A DNA stretch of 64,000 bases from Peptostreptococcaceae bacterium (GCA_902363255.1 CABIZO010000008.1:22177-86176), one strand, 5' to 3'. Shown: positions 16,786-25,029, counted from the first letter of the stretch. Numbers and translations: made by a program. The notes: generated by a model from the sequence alone, not told the origin.

Positions 16786-16820
16786 TAATAATCATTATCA
16801 TCTATAAAAGAGATTATAAT
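16786..16820 (+). promoter_or_regulatory. Predicted Fur box and promoter of the heme oxygenase gene
   Basis: TAATAATCATTATCA (16786-16800) matches the 7-1-7 Fur site TGATAATNATTATCA with one mismatch. A -10 TATAAT is at 16815-16820, so the Fur box covers the -35 position, where no good -35 hexamer is visible. Binding there would block transcription when iron is plentiful. Confidence 0.7.
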
Positions 16821-16866
16821 AAAAGTTTAGCAATAAACAAATATTACATTATAGGCGGTGGCAGTT

Positions 16867-17499
16867 ATGGATTTAATAACAAAAATAAGAAAAAATACAG
16901 GGGCTTTACATAGTGCAGCAGAGCATTCTGGAATTTTAAAGAGAATAGTAGATGGAAATGCATCAGTAGATAGCTATGTAGAATACCTATTCAACCTTAG
17001 TGCAATGTATAAGGTAATAGAAGAAACTATAGAAAATAACAAAGATAATGAGATAGTTAAAGAGTTTGCAACACCAGAATTATATAGATACGAATTAATA
17101 GAAAAAGATTTAGAATATTTCTTAGGTGAAAACTCAAACAAATATGAATTATTAGCATCAACAGTTGCTTTTGTAGAAAAAATAAAAGAAATAGGAAATA
17201 CAAATCCAGAATTAATAGTAGCTTATGCATATACTAGATTTATAGCAGATTTGTTTGGAGGAAGAACATTCGTATCTTTATTAGGTGTGAATTATAAAGT
17301 TCCGGCAGAAGGATTAAATTACTACAACTGTGAAGGTATAAAAAATATAAGAACTTACGTTATGAACTATGCTACAAAAATAAATAATATGAAACTATCT
17401 TCAGAATTGGAAGAGAAATTAATAGTTGAAGTAAGTAATGCTTATATTTATAACTTAGCAATATCTCAAGAGTTAGAAGCTAAGTTATATATGAATTAG
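16867..17499 (+). CDS. Heme oxygenase (biliverdin-producing type)
   Basis: A 210-residue all-helical protein. The proximal heme ligand is predicted to be H15 in TGALHSAAEHS, matching the TKEVHTQAEN region of mammalian HO-1. The distal helix RFIADLFGGRTFVSLL matches RYLGDLSGGQVLKKI, including the Gly-Gly and the catalytic Asp. The family opens heme with O2 and electrons, giving iron, CO and biliverdin. In anaerobes it is thought to serve iron release or O2/heme detoxification. GTG at 16858 is in frame, but GGCGGTGG suits the ATG at 16867. It is a single-gene unit behind a Fur box. Confidence 0.85.
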   Translation: MDLITKIRKNTGALHSAAEHSGILKRIVDGNASVDSYVEYLFNLSAMYKVIEETIENNKDNEIVKEFATPELYRYELIEKDLEYFLGENSNKYELLASTVAFVEKIKEIGNTNPELIVAYAYTRFIADLFGGRTFVSLLGVNYKVPAEGLNYYNCEGIKNIRTYVMNYATKINNMKLSSELEEKLIVEVSNAYIYNLAISQELEAKLYMN

Positions 17500-17540
17500 G
17501 TAATAAACATTAAGTATTTTTATATACACTCAAAACAATT

Positions 17541-17576
17541 AAAAGAGGATATATCATTTTGATATATCCTCTTTTA
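17541..17576. terminator. Bidirectional terminator between heme oxygenase and ttcA-like genes
   Basis: AAAAGAGGATATATCA (17541-17556) pairs perfectly with 17560-17575, so T-tracts exist in both directions between the convergent genes. Confidence 0.92.
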
Positions 17577-17586
17577 TATTTATAAT

Positions 17587-18306
17587 TTATCTAATTTTTT
17601 CTTTATCCCAGATGAATAATTTATCTGTATTATTTAATGCACCAAAAATATTCTTTTTAGATCCAGGCATTTCTTTATTAAGCATAGTTACAAGCTCTTT
17701 GATATTTTGTCTGTTTGTTTTTCCATCAGCTGGACAAGGATTTTCAATAATAGGATAATTATAATCTTTAGCAGCTTTTTTCGTTAGGTATTCTTCTATA
17801 TAAATCATAGGTCTGATTATAGTTAAGTCTTGCCTATCCATATGAGTTTTAGGAGAGAAACAACTTACTCTACCTTCATAAAACATAGACATTAAGAACG
17901 TTTCAATAGCATCATCTCTGTGATGACCTAAAGCAACTTTGTTACAACCTAAAGATTTTGCAGTATCATTAAGGGCGCCACGTCTCAAGTTAGCACATAA
18001 TGAACAAGGATTTTTTTCTTTTCTAATATCAAAAACAATCTCTTTTATATCTGTTTGAACTTCATGATAAGGTATTTTTAAATCTTTGCATAATTTATGA
18101 AGAGGAGAATTATCTACTCCACCTGGATTTAAAGTTATAGCTATTAAATCAAATTTTTCTGGTGAAAATCTTTGATAACTTTTTAATATATGAAGTAGTG
18201 TTAAGCTATCTTTTCCTCCAGATAAACCAACTGCTATTTTATCATTTTCTTGAATCATATTGAAATCTTTAATTGCTTGTCGAGCTTTGCTAAGTAATTT
18301 TTGCAT
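17587..18306 (-). CDS. TtcA-family tRNA thiolation enzyme (PP-loop ATPase)
   Basis: A 239-residue N-type ATP pyrophosphatase. The PP-loop is SGGKDS (29-34). CSLCANLRRGALND carries the first CxxC pair, and a further Cys lies in NPCPADGK. These cysteines are typical of TtcA-like enzymes that hold an Fe-S cluster and thiolate tRNA (2-thiocytidine-32). Other PP-loop subfamilies of this size exist, so the exact tRNA target is inferred. AGGAGGAAT precedes the ATG. A promoter is visible upstream on the same strand. Confidence 0.82.
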   Translation of the reverse strand: MQKLLSKARQAIKDFNMIQENDKIAVGLSGGKDSLTLLHILKSYQRFSPEKFDLIAITLNPGGVDNSPLHKLCKDLKIPYHEVQTDIKEIVFDIRKEKNPCSLCANLRRGALNDTAKSLGCNKVALGHHRDDAIETFLMSMFYEGRVSCFSPKTHMDRQDLTIIRPMIYIEEYLTKKAAKDYNYPIIENPCPADGKTNRQNIKELVTMLNKEMPGSKKNIFGALNNTDKLFIWDKEKIR

Positions 18307-18616
18307 GTATATATTCCTCCTAATCTATAAAATAAAAAATTTTTCATTCTGTAATAAGGTAACTTAATTATTATAACAAAGATAAAAAATTGTAACAATA
18401 ATAAGGAATCGGATAATTATTTAGAAAAGTTTAAAAGGATTATAATATTTAAGTAAAAAGTTTAGGATAGATATAACAATACATTAAGATAAGGTTATAA
18501 AAAATTTTTTAATCAGAAAATGGTTAAAATTAATGACATATTAAATATATTAATTCATTATTGATATAATATTTAATAGAAGTAAATAAAATTCAAGGAA
18601 GTATTTAGGAGATGAG
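18307..18616. other. 310-bp divergent promoter region
   Basis: It separates the ttcA-like gene (-) from the UDG-like gene (+). Apart from the two promoters noted here (a - strand one at 18370-18398 and an extended -10 TTGATATAAT at 18561-18570 for the + strand) nothing is visible. Confidence 0.5.
18370..18398 (-). promoter_or_regulatory. SigmaA promoter of the ttcA-like gene
   Basis: On the - strand TTGTTA (18398-18393), a 17-base spacer and TATAAT (18375-18370), about 65 bp before the start codon. Confidence 0.65.
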
Positions 18617-19360
18617 ATGAAAAAAACACTGTATGATTATAAAGAAGTTATTAAGAAACTTCCAATCAAAGATAAATATACAAAGGAAGAATTATTAACA
18701 GAAGATTTTTTAATAGATAAAGAAAATAATATAGAAATATATTACGCACCTCATAATGAGTATATAAATTCAAATGCAAAAATATTTATTGTAGGTATAA
18801 CACCAGGATTTGCACAAATGAATACTGCGATAGTTACAGCAAGAAAAGAATTAGAAAATAATAATGAAATAGAAGATATACAATATAAATGTAAAGTAGC
18901 AGGAAGATTTAGCGGTAGTTTGAGAAAAAATATTATATCTATGTTAGATGATATAAAGTTGAATGAAGCTTTAAATTTAAATAGTTGTAGTGAGTTGTTT
19001 GATAAGAAGGACTATTTAATGCATACAGTTTCATTAATACCTTATCCTGTTTTTGTAAAAAAACAAAACTATACAGGTCATACCCCTAAGTTATTAAAAA
19101 GTGATTTTTTAATGAAATACATCTATAACAATTTCATTAATGAGATACAGGCACTAGATAATTTTGAGGATATATTATTAATACCCTTAGGAAAGGCTGT
19201 AGAAGAGGTGTTGTATAAATTAAAAGATGAAGGACTTATTAAAGAAAATCAAATACTTATGGGATTTCCTCATCCATCAGGAGCGAATGTTAATAGATTA
19301 GTTCAACTGGAAGAAAATAAGGAAAACATGATAAACTTTATAAAAAAAACCGTATCTTAA
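18617..19360 (+). CDS. Uracil-DNA glycosylase superfamily-like protein
   Basis: A 247-residue protein of uncertain identity. Two stretches match the UDG fold's active-site loops: FIVGITPG (57-64), like the GxxPG water-activating/phosphate motif, and GFPHPSGANVN (216-226), like the HPSxxS/N leucine-loop motif. Between them lies DILLIPLGKAVEEVL, the usual buried strand and helix. The catalytic Asp/Asn of UDG families 1-5 is not obvious after GITPG (it reads FAQMNT), so it may excise another base or be inactive. GGAG lies 5 bases before the ATG. It is monocistronic, and its stop codon overlaps that of the convergent transporter gene. Confidence 0.6.
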   Translation: MKKTLYDYKEVIKKLPIKDKYTKEELLTEDFLIDKENNIEIYYAPHNEYINSNAKIFIVGITPGFAQMNTAIVTARKELENNNEIEDIQYKCKVAGRFSGSLRKNIISMLDDIKLNEALNLNSCSELFDKKDYLMHTVSLIPYPVFVKKQNYTGHTPKLLKSDFLMKYIYNNFINEIQALDNFEDILLIPLGKAVEEVLYKLKDEGLIKENQILMGFPHPSGANVNRLVQLEENKENMINFIKKTVS

Positions 19361-19374
19361 GCTGATACGGTTTT
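19346..19374. terminator. Bidirectional terminator with both stop codons in its loop
   Basis: AAAACCGTATC (19346-19356) pairs with GATACGGTTTT (19364-19374). The loop begins TTAA, which contains the TAA of the + gene (19358-19360) and the TAA of the - gene (19359-19357). Confidence 0.9.
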
Positions 19375-19809
19375 ACTATTTACTTTATCAATATATAAAT
19401 TATAAGTTAGTCCTAAAACTACTAAAGTTCCACCAATTATTTGATAAGAAGATACTTTTCCTGTAGACAAAGCATCTATAATTATTCCTGTGAAAAGCTG
19501 ACCAACAAATAATAATAAAGTTAAGTAAAATGATGAAACTTTAGAAGATAAAAATGAAAGTAATGTAACAACAGCAACACCGAATAGACCTCCAGTATAA
19601 ACAAACCATGGAGCAGTATAAGATGATAACGCAAACAGTTTGAATGTTTCACCACTAATCAATAATAATAAAAATGAACCAGTAAGGCCAAATATATAAT
19701 TGAAAAATGTACTTTGATACATTCCTATTTTATCTGATAAAACAAAGTTTACAGATCTAGATAACACATTTGTAACTCCACACAAAATTGCAAATAATAT
19801 ATATATCAT
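19357..19809 (-). CDS. DMT-family transporter, half-size YdcZ/DUF606 type (second copy)
   Basis: A 150-residue membrane protein with five hydrophobic helices (about 1-15, 33-53, 65-88, 92-115, 120-138), half the size of EamA transporters. It belongs to the DUF606/YdcZ group. These usually occur as adjacent pairs and are thought to form antiparallel heterodimers, like small multidrug-resistance proteins. The substrate is unknown. It is preceded by AGGAGGTAA and lies 11 bp after its partner, so the two are one operon. Confidence 0.82.
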   Translation of the reverse strand: MIYILFAILCGVTNVLSRSVNFVLSDKIGMYQSTFFNYIFGLTGSFLLLLISGETFKLFALSSYTAPWFVYTGGLFGVAVVTLLSFLSSKVSSFYLTLLLFVGQLFTGIIIDALSTGKVSSYQIIGGTLVVLGLTYNLYIDKVNSKTVSA

Positions 19810-19820
19810 AATTTACCTCC

Positions 19821-20243
19821 TTATGATAAAGTCATTACATAAATACCAGCAATAATAATGACTAATCCTAAAATTTTCTTTTTATCAAATTCAACTACAG
19901 GCATATTAAAATAACCAAAATGATCAATAATGAGTGAAGTTACTAATTGACCTAATAATGAAAGTGAAACAGTTAATGAAACTCCAAGTCCAATAAAGCT
20001 AGCATTAGTGAATAAAACTGTTAAAATACCAATAAGCCCGCCTGTAAACATATAGAAAGGTATACCTTTAAGATTTTGTATTTTTGATTTTGTAAAAATA
20101 AGAACAAGTATAATTCCGATTAATCCAATAAAGTGAATAATAACACTAGATGCATAATTACCAGAAATATTACTTACTTGGCCATTTAAAGAAATCATGA
20201 TAGCAAGTATAATTCCCGTAAAAACTGAAATAAAATAGTTCAT
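19821..20243 (-). CDS. DMT-family transporter, half-size YdcZ/DUF606 type (first copy)
   Basis: A 140-residue protein starting MNYFISVFTGIILAIMISLNG, with five hydrophobic helices and the conserved ISLNGQVSN, the family's N-terminal signature. The frame stays open up to 20306, but the AGGAGGG just upstream of the ATG at 20243 fixes the start there. It is paralogous to its neighbour, and together they probably form one transporter. It is divergent from the Crp/Fnr gene, which likely regulates it. Confidence 0.82.
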   Translation of the reverse strand: MNYFISVFTGIILAIMISLNGQVSNISGNYASSVIIHFIGLIGIILVLIFTKSKIQNLKGIPFYMFTGGLIGILTVLFTNASFIGLGVSLTVSLSLLGQLVTSLIIDHFGYFNMPVVEFDKKKILGLVIIIAGIYVMTLS

Positions 20244-20300
20244 TATAAATCCCTCCTTTTGAATAATATATAAAATAACATAAAAAAATGACAAAAATAA

Positions 20301-20312
20301 TGACATATGTCA
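20301..20312. promoter_or_regulatory. Palindromic Crp/Fnr-type operator
   Basis: TGACATATGTCA is a perfect 12-bp palindrome in the divergent region between the transporter pair and the Crp/Fnr gene. Its ACA-N2-TGT core resembles the PrfA box (TTAACANNTGTTAA), another Crp/Fnr-family site. Confidence 0.55.
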
Positions 20313-20361
20313 CATGTAAATGTAAAATTTTAATTAAGTTAAAAATAAAGGTGGCGTTTAT

Positions 20362-21072
20362 GTGAAGAAGATAGAAGATTCATTTATAATAGAAAATTGC
20401 TATAATGAGTTAAATATGCAAAGAATCTTTGTGAATGACATGAAAAATGAGATGAGATTATTAAAATTTGATAAACATGAGTATTTAAGTAGAGAAGATG
20501 AAGATTTGGAATATTTGCTGTTTTTTATACAAGGTAAAGCAAAAGTATTTAAAACGTTGCCAAATGGTAGAAACTTGCTTCTTGCTTTTTATAAACCTTT
20601 TAGAGTAATAGGAGATATAGAGATTGTTAAAAAACAAAGTGCGACAGGTACAATTCAAGCCTTGAGCGCTTGTTATTGTCTAGCTATACCCATGGAAAAA
20701 GCAAGATTAGAATTAATCAAAGATAGAAAATTTTTGAAATTTACATGTGAAAGTTTAGCAGAAAAACTAGCCGCTGTTAGTATGAATAGTTCTATTAATC
20801 TACTTTATCCATTAGAGAATAGATTAGCCAGTTATATAAACGAATCATTAGCCTATGGAGAAAATGAAGAAAGTTTATATATTGATTTTGATGAAAATTT
20901 AATTAATATAGCAGAATTATTAGGAAGTAGTTATAGGCATTTACTTAGAACTTTTAATACATTATGTAAGAAGGGTGTGTTAGAAAGGGAAGATGGGAAA
21001 TATAAAATTATTAATACAACTTTATTAAAAGATTTGGCGGGAGATTTATATCAAGATGCTAAGTTTATATAA
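20362..21072 (+). CDS. Crp/Fnr-family transcriptional regulator
   Basis: A 236-residue regulator. An N-terminal cyclic-nucleotide-binding-like beta roll (about 25-135) is followed by the dimer helix and a winged helix-turn-helix (about 165-225, LINIAELLGSSYRHLLRTFNTLCKKGVL). There is no N-terminal Cys cluster as in Fnr, so it does not look like an Fe-S oxygen sensor. It resembles the YeiL-like subgroup. The start is GTG at 20362, placed after AAAGGTGG; the overlapping ATG at 20360 runs straight into TGA. It is divergent from the YdcZ pair with a palindrome between them. Confidence 0.85.
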   Translation: MKKIEDSFIIENCYNELNMQRIFVNDMKNEMRLLKFDKHEYLSREDEDLEYLLFFIQGKAKVFKTLPNGRNLLLAFYKPFRVIGDIEIVKKQSATGTIQALSACYCLAIPMEKARLELIKDRKFLKFTCESLAEKLAAVSMNSSINLLYPLENRLASYINESLAYGENEESLYIDFDENLINIAELLGSSYRHLLRTFNTLCKKGVLEREDGKYKIINTTLLKDLAGDLYQDAKFI

Positions 21073-21284
21073 TTTATTTTTTACAAAATAGTTTATAATG
21101 GATAACAGTTAAAAATATAAAATAATATATAATTATATAAAAAACTTTAAAATAGATAAACTAATTATATATATGTATATTGTTAAGACATAAAAATATG
21201 ATACAATATGAAAGGTTATATAGCCGTTATTTAAGAAAAAATTCTATTTAAGAATTGGACATAAGAAAGAGAGGAAATAATATT

Positions 21285-21626
21285 ATGGAAAATTATCCAA
21301 ATTGCCCTAAATGTAATTCAGAATATACTTACGAAGATGGAACTTTATACGTTTGTCCAGAATGTGCTCATGAATGGTCACAAACAGAAGAAGTTGTAGA
21401 AGAAAATGTAATAAGAGATGCGAACGGAAATATATTAAATGATGGAGATGCTGTAACAGTAATAAAAGACCTTAAAGTAAAAGGAGCTTCATCATCTATA
21501 AAAATAGGAACAAAAGTAAAAAGTATACGTTTAGTTCCTGATGCTGCTGACGGACATGATATAGAATGTAAAATAGATGGTTTTGGAGCTATGAAATTAA
21601 AATCAAGTGTTGTAAAAAAAGCATAG
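21285..21626 (+). CDS. YjdM/PhnA-type zinc-ribbon protein
   Basis: A 113-residue protein. The N-terminal zinc ribbon CPKCNSEYTYEDGTLYVCPECAHEW (two CxxC pairs) is followed by the PhnA C-terminal domain VIRDANGNILNDGDAVTVIKDLKVKG. Despite the historical name it is not known to degrade phosphonates; the family's role is unsettled. The frame has an upstream TTG (21255), but AGAGAGGA fits the ATG at 21285. A modest promoter TTGTTA-N16-TACAAT lies at 21180-21207. The gene stands alone with its own terminator. Confidence 0.88.
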   Translation: MENYPNCPKCNSEYTYEDGTLYVCPECAHEWSQTEEVVEENVIRDANGNILNDGDAVTVIKDLKVKGASSSIKIGTKVKSIRLVPDAADGHDIECKIDGFGAMKLKSSVVKKA

Positions 21627-21635
21627 TTAAAAGTA

Positions 21636-21666
21636 AAGAACTAGATTTATCTAGTTCTTATTTTTT
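21636..21666 (+). terminator. Terminator after yjdM
   Basis: AAGAACTAGAT (21636-21646) pairs with 21649-21659, then ATTTTTT. Confidence 0.9.
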
Positions 21667-21791
21667 GGAGAAAAGTAGATTAATACATAAAAATATGGAG
21701 AATAAGGTCTTTTTATAAGACTAGTATTTTGGTATTATTTAAGTAACAAATCTAACATATGGTAAAAAGGGAGTATATAAAGGAGAGTAAT

Positions 21792-23558
21792 ATGAATAGA
21801 GAATCTCAAGATAATCAAAGATTATATACAATAGAAGATTTAGAATGCATATTAGAGCATATCCCCTATGAAGTTTGGATAAAAGATAAAGAAGGAAAGT
21901 ATGTTTATATAAATACTAGGGGAGCTAATAAAATAGGTCTAGATAAAAAAGATATAATAGGGAAGTCAGATAACGAAATTAGATCTAGAGAATTTTGTGA
22001 TAAATGTAACGAAGCAGACAAAATAGTACTTGAAGAAAAAAGAGAATTATTTTATGAGCATGAATATTATAGTGATAAAGATGAGTTTTACAGGGTATAT
22101 AAATTTCCTATAAAAGATGAAAATGAAAATGTGAGGTTTATAAGTGGATTTTCAAGTGAATATAGTTATTGCAAAAAAATAAATGAAGAGCTAGAAAACA
22201 TATTTATTAGTAATATGGAGGAATTGGAGGATATAGAATATACTCAGTCCATAAATAAAATATTAAAAAATTTAGGATATATGATAAAGAGTACGAGTAT
22301 AAATTTATTTTTAGTTGATAAAAATGGGAAAAATTTAAATAATTACTTAAGTTGTAATAAAAATAATATATTTTGTAAAAATACAAAAATTGATATAGGT
22401 TACGACACATTCTCAAGATTATACAAAAACAAATTAGAGATTAATGTAGAGAGTAGTCTGAATCATTGTTTCAAAGAAGGCTATATCCCAAATTACGAAA
22501 TATATCCTGAATCAAAGTTAAAATTATTTCCTTTAGAATATAAGGAACAGTTGATAGGAGTAATGTACATATATTATGATAAAGAAATCAAATATACAAA
22601 CACCTATGATGGGATTATAAATGATTTGTGTAATCAACTTAGTGTATTAATTGCAAATATAGAATATAAAAATAAACTAAGACATAGGTTGAGTAAGTTT
22701 GAAGAGGAAGCAAAATATTTACAAAATCAGAATGAAAAACTAGAAGAAGCTATAGGGGCTGAGATGATAAAGGTAGACTTCTTAGAAAATATGTCTCATG
22801 AGTTTAGAACTCCTATAAATATAATTTTAATGACCTCAAAGTTACTTATATCATCAATGGAAGATAATGAGATAAATTTAGATAAAGAAAAAATAATTAA
22901 ATATTTAAAAACTTTAAAGCAAAATGGATATAGGATACTGAGATTGGTAAATAACATTTTAGAGACAACTAAACTTGATAATATGTATGAAGAATTACGA
23001 ATGAGTAACCATAATATTATTAATATAATTGAAGATATAGTTCTATCTACAGCAGACTATATAAAAGAAAAAAATAAAACTATAATATTTGATACAGAAG
23101 AGGAAGAGTTAATATTAGCATGTAATCCAGAGGCAATAGAAAAAATAATTTTAAATTTAATCTCAAATTCACTTAAGTTTACAGGTAAGAACGGTGAAAT
23201 TAAAATTGATGTAAAAGTAAATCATAATGAAAAAAAATTATTTGTTCACTTAAAAAATAATGGACCTACTATATCTGATGAAGATTCAAAAAAGATATTT
23301 GATAGGTTTGTACAAGTTGATAACCATCTAAGACGAGGTAGTGAAGGTAGTGGAATAGGTCTATATTTAGTTAAGTGCTTAGTAGAAAAGCATGGTGGAG
23401 AGATTTGGTTAAATACAGATATTAATATTGGAGTAGAATTTATTTTCTATATTCCTATTCAAACAATAGAGGATGAAAATATAATGATTTATTCAATAGA
23501 GGATAACTCTAAAATAGAAAAATGTAATATAGAATTTTCTGATGTATATTCAGTATAA
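21792..23558 (+). CDS. Orphan soluble sensor histidine kinase (PAS-GAF-like-HisKA-HATPase)
   Basis: A 588-residue cytosolic kinase without membrane segments. An N-terminal PAS domain (about 10-125) is followed by a probable GAF-like sensor region (about 145-300), a coiled coil, and the HisKA box NMSHEFRTPIN with H336 as the phosphorylation site. The HATPase domain has N box NLISNSLKFT, F box IFDRFVQVD and G2 GSGIGLYLV. No response regulator is adjacent, so its partner is elsewhere; orphan kinases of clostridia often feed Spo0A. AAAGGAGAG (about 21779) supports the ATG at 21792 over 21759, which has no ribosome binding site. Confidence 0.87.
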   Translation: MNRESQDNQRLYTIEDLECILEHIPYEVWIKDKEGKYVYINTRGANKIGLDKKDIIGKSDNEIRSREFCDKCNEADKIVLEEKRELFYEHEYYSDKDEFYRVYKFPIKDENENVRFISGFSSEYSYCKKINEELENIFISNMEELEDIEYTQSINKILKNLGYMIKSTSINLFLVDKNGKNLNNYLSCNKNNIFCKNTKIDIGYDTFSRLYKNKLEINVESSLNHCFKEGYIPNYEIYPESKLKLFPLEYKEQLIGVMYIYYDKEIKYTNTYDGIINDLCNQLSVLIANIEYKNKLRHRLSKFEEEAKYLQNQNEKLEEAIGAEMIKVDFLENMSHEFRTPINIILMTSKLLISSMEDNEINLDKEKIIKYLKTLKQNGYRILRLVNNILETTKLDNMYEELRMSNHNIINIIEDIVLSTADYIKEKNKTIIFDTEEEELILACNPEAIEKIILNLISNSLKFTGKNGEIKIDVKVNHNEKKLFVHLKNNGPTISDEDSKKIFDRFVQVDNHLRRGSEGSGIGLYLVKCLVEKHGGEIWLNTDINIGVEFIFYIPIQTIEDENIMIYSIEDNSKIEKCNIEFSDVYSV

Positions 23559-23608
23559 AAAGATAATGAAAAATGAACTTAATTTGTTCAATTTTCATTA
23601 TCTTTTTT
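23557..23608. terminator. Bidirectional terminator after the histidine kinase
   Basis: AAAAGATAATGAAAA (23557-23571) pairs with 23592-23606, with a further TGAAC/GTTCA inside, and T6 after. It also serves the convergent zinc-ribbon gene. Confidence 0.88.
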
Positions 23609-23640
23609 ATTAAAGTAACTAAATATATTAAATTTTAAGT

Positions 23641-24009
23641 TTATAATCTTTGTCCACATTTAGGGCAATATTGAAAATCTTCGTCACCTATGTATCCACA
23701 ATTAGAGCATCTATTTACAGTAGGTTGGTTATAATTTGCTAGTTGTAAGTCATTTTCTGATATTAATACATTTTCCCCCTTACTTATTTTTGATCCTAAT
23801 TCATCATCTAAAATATAAATACTATTACAGCAAGTATTTTTTACGAAATATCTTTTGTTCCATTTGAAAAGTGGAATAAAGAAAAAGCTAAAACACATGT
23901 AAGTCATATAAACTTCCATTCTTCCAAAGGCCCCACATCTAGAACAAACTATATTTTGAACATAATCTAATTTTTTTTCTACATTGGATATACCGCCTAT
24001 AAAAAACAT
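23641..24009 (-). CDS. Zinc-ribbon protein of unknown role
   Basis: A 122-residue protein. It has an N-terminal Cys pair (CSRCGAFGRMEVYM), a short hydrophobic segment (YMCFSFFFIPLF, about 40-52) with a CC further on, and a C-terminal zinc ribbon CSNCGYIGDEDFQYCPKCGQRL. This pattern suggests a small metal-binding protein, perhaps membrane-associated. The longest frame begins at 24024, but that ATG overlaps the GGGAG ribosome binding site, which is well spaced for the ATG at 24009 (MFFIGGI). Confidence 0.75.
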   Translation of the reverse strand: MFFIGGISNVEKKLDYVQNIVCSRCGAFGRMEVYMTYMCFSFFFIPLFKWNKRYFVKNTCCNSIYILDDELGSKISKGENVLISENDLQLANYNQPTVNRCSNCGYIGDEDFQYCPKCGQRL

Positions 24010-24196
24010 ATTATCAACTCCCATATCAATTATATCATAGGATAAAAGTTATTAATCAATTGCATAATAGTGGAAAATAGAAAATAAAATGACTATTTAC
24101 CACTAAAAAACTAATATATTTTATCCAAATATGTAGTATAATATATTCTTAAGTTGTAAAAATATATAACTTTTTTTAATGGAAGGGAATTTAAAG

Positions 24197-24856
24197 ATGA
24201 AAAAAAATAATACTTTATTATCAACTATGAGAGACTACATTATTATAACAGTAGGAGTAATACTAGTAGCGTTTGGAATTCAATATTTTTATGCGCCAAA
24301 TGAAATAGCAGGAGGGGGGCTAAGCGGATTAGCTTTAGTTATTAGTCACTTTGTTCCTGTATTATCTGTAGGGACTATTATATTTTTAGGTAACTTGATA
24401 TTGTTTATAATAGCTTTCATACTAGTAGGCGGAGATTTTGGAATGAAAACGATATATGCTAGTTTTGCACTATCGTTTGTAATGGATTTTATGGAAAAAG
24501 TAATGCACTCTCATGCATTAACAAACAACTTATTATTAGCAGTGGCTATGGGAACTATGATAATAGCTGCAGGTATAGGTATTACTTTTGCAATAAATGC
24601 CTCAACAGGTGGAACAGATATATTAGCAAAAATACTTAATAAATATTCTACTATTAACCTAGGAATATCGTTATTATTAGTAGACTTAGCTGTTGTTGTG
24701 TGTGGAGCGTTAACATTTGGATTAGATAAAGGATTATACTCTTTACTAGCTGTTGTTATGAATGGATTAGTAGTTGATAGGGTAATTATAATGATAGAGA
24801 AAAAACAGAAAGAAAAGGCAAACTTAAACTCTCAAGAGGAAAAGTTAGCTGTTTAA
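24197..24856 (+). CDS. YitT-family membrane protein, short form
   Basis: A 219-residue polytopic membrane protein with about five to six helices. It contains the family hallmarks NEIAGGGLSGLALVI (about 37-51) and NASTGGTDILAKILNKY (about 134-150). Full YitT proteins (~280 residues) end in a cytosolic DUF2179 domain; this one stops in a short charged tail (KKQKEKANLNSQEEK), so that domain is absent. Transport function is suspected but not shown. GGAAGGGAA fits the ATG at 24197 rather than the earlier one at 24179. Monocistronic, ending in a strong terminator. Confidence 0.85.
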   Translation: MKKNNTLLSTMRDYIIITVGVILVAFGIQYFYAPNEIAGGGLSGLALVISHFVPVLSVGTIIFLGNLILFIIAFILVGGDFGMKTIYASFALSFVMDFMEKVMHSHALTNNLLLAVAMGTMIIAAGIGITFAINASTGGTDILAKILNKYSTINLGISLLLVDLAVVVCGALTFGLDKGLYSLLAVVMNGLVVDRVIIMIEKKQKEKANLNSQEEKLAV

Positions 24857-24860
24857 TAAA

Positions 24861-24895
24861 AAAACGTATCAATATATTATTGATACGTTTTTTTT
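24861..24895 (+). terminator. Terminator after yitT
   Basis: AAAACGTATCAATA (24861-24874) pairs with 24878-24891 and runs into a T-tract. Confidence 0.92.
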
Positions 24896-25029
24896 ATGAT
24901 TATAATTAATATTTTTAATAATAAAACGTATGGAAAATAAACCCTATCAGGATTATAATATTGAAATATCGATAAATTTGAATGATTTAGTGAATATTAA
25001 ATTTAACAAGAGCTTAAGGAGGGAAAGTT

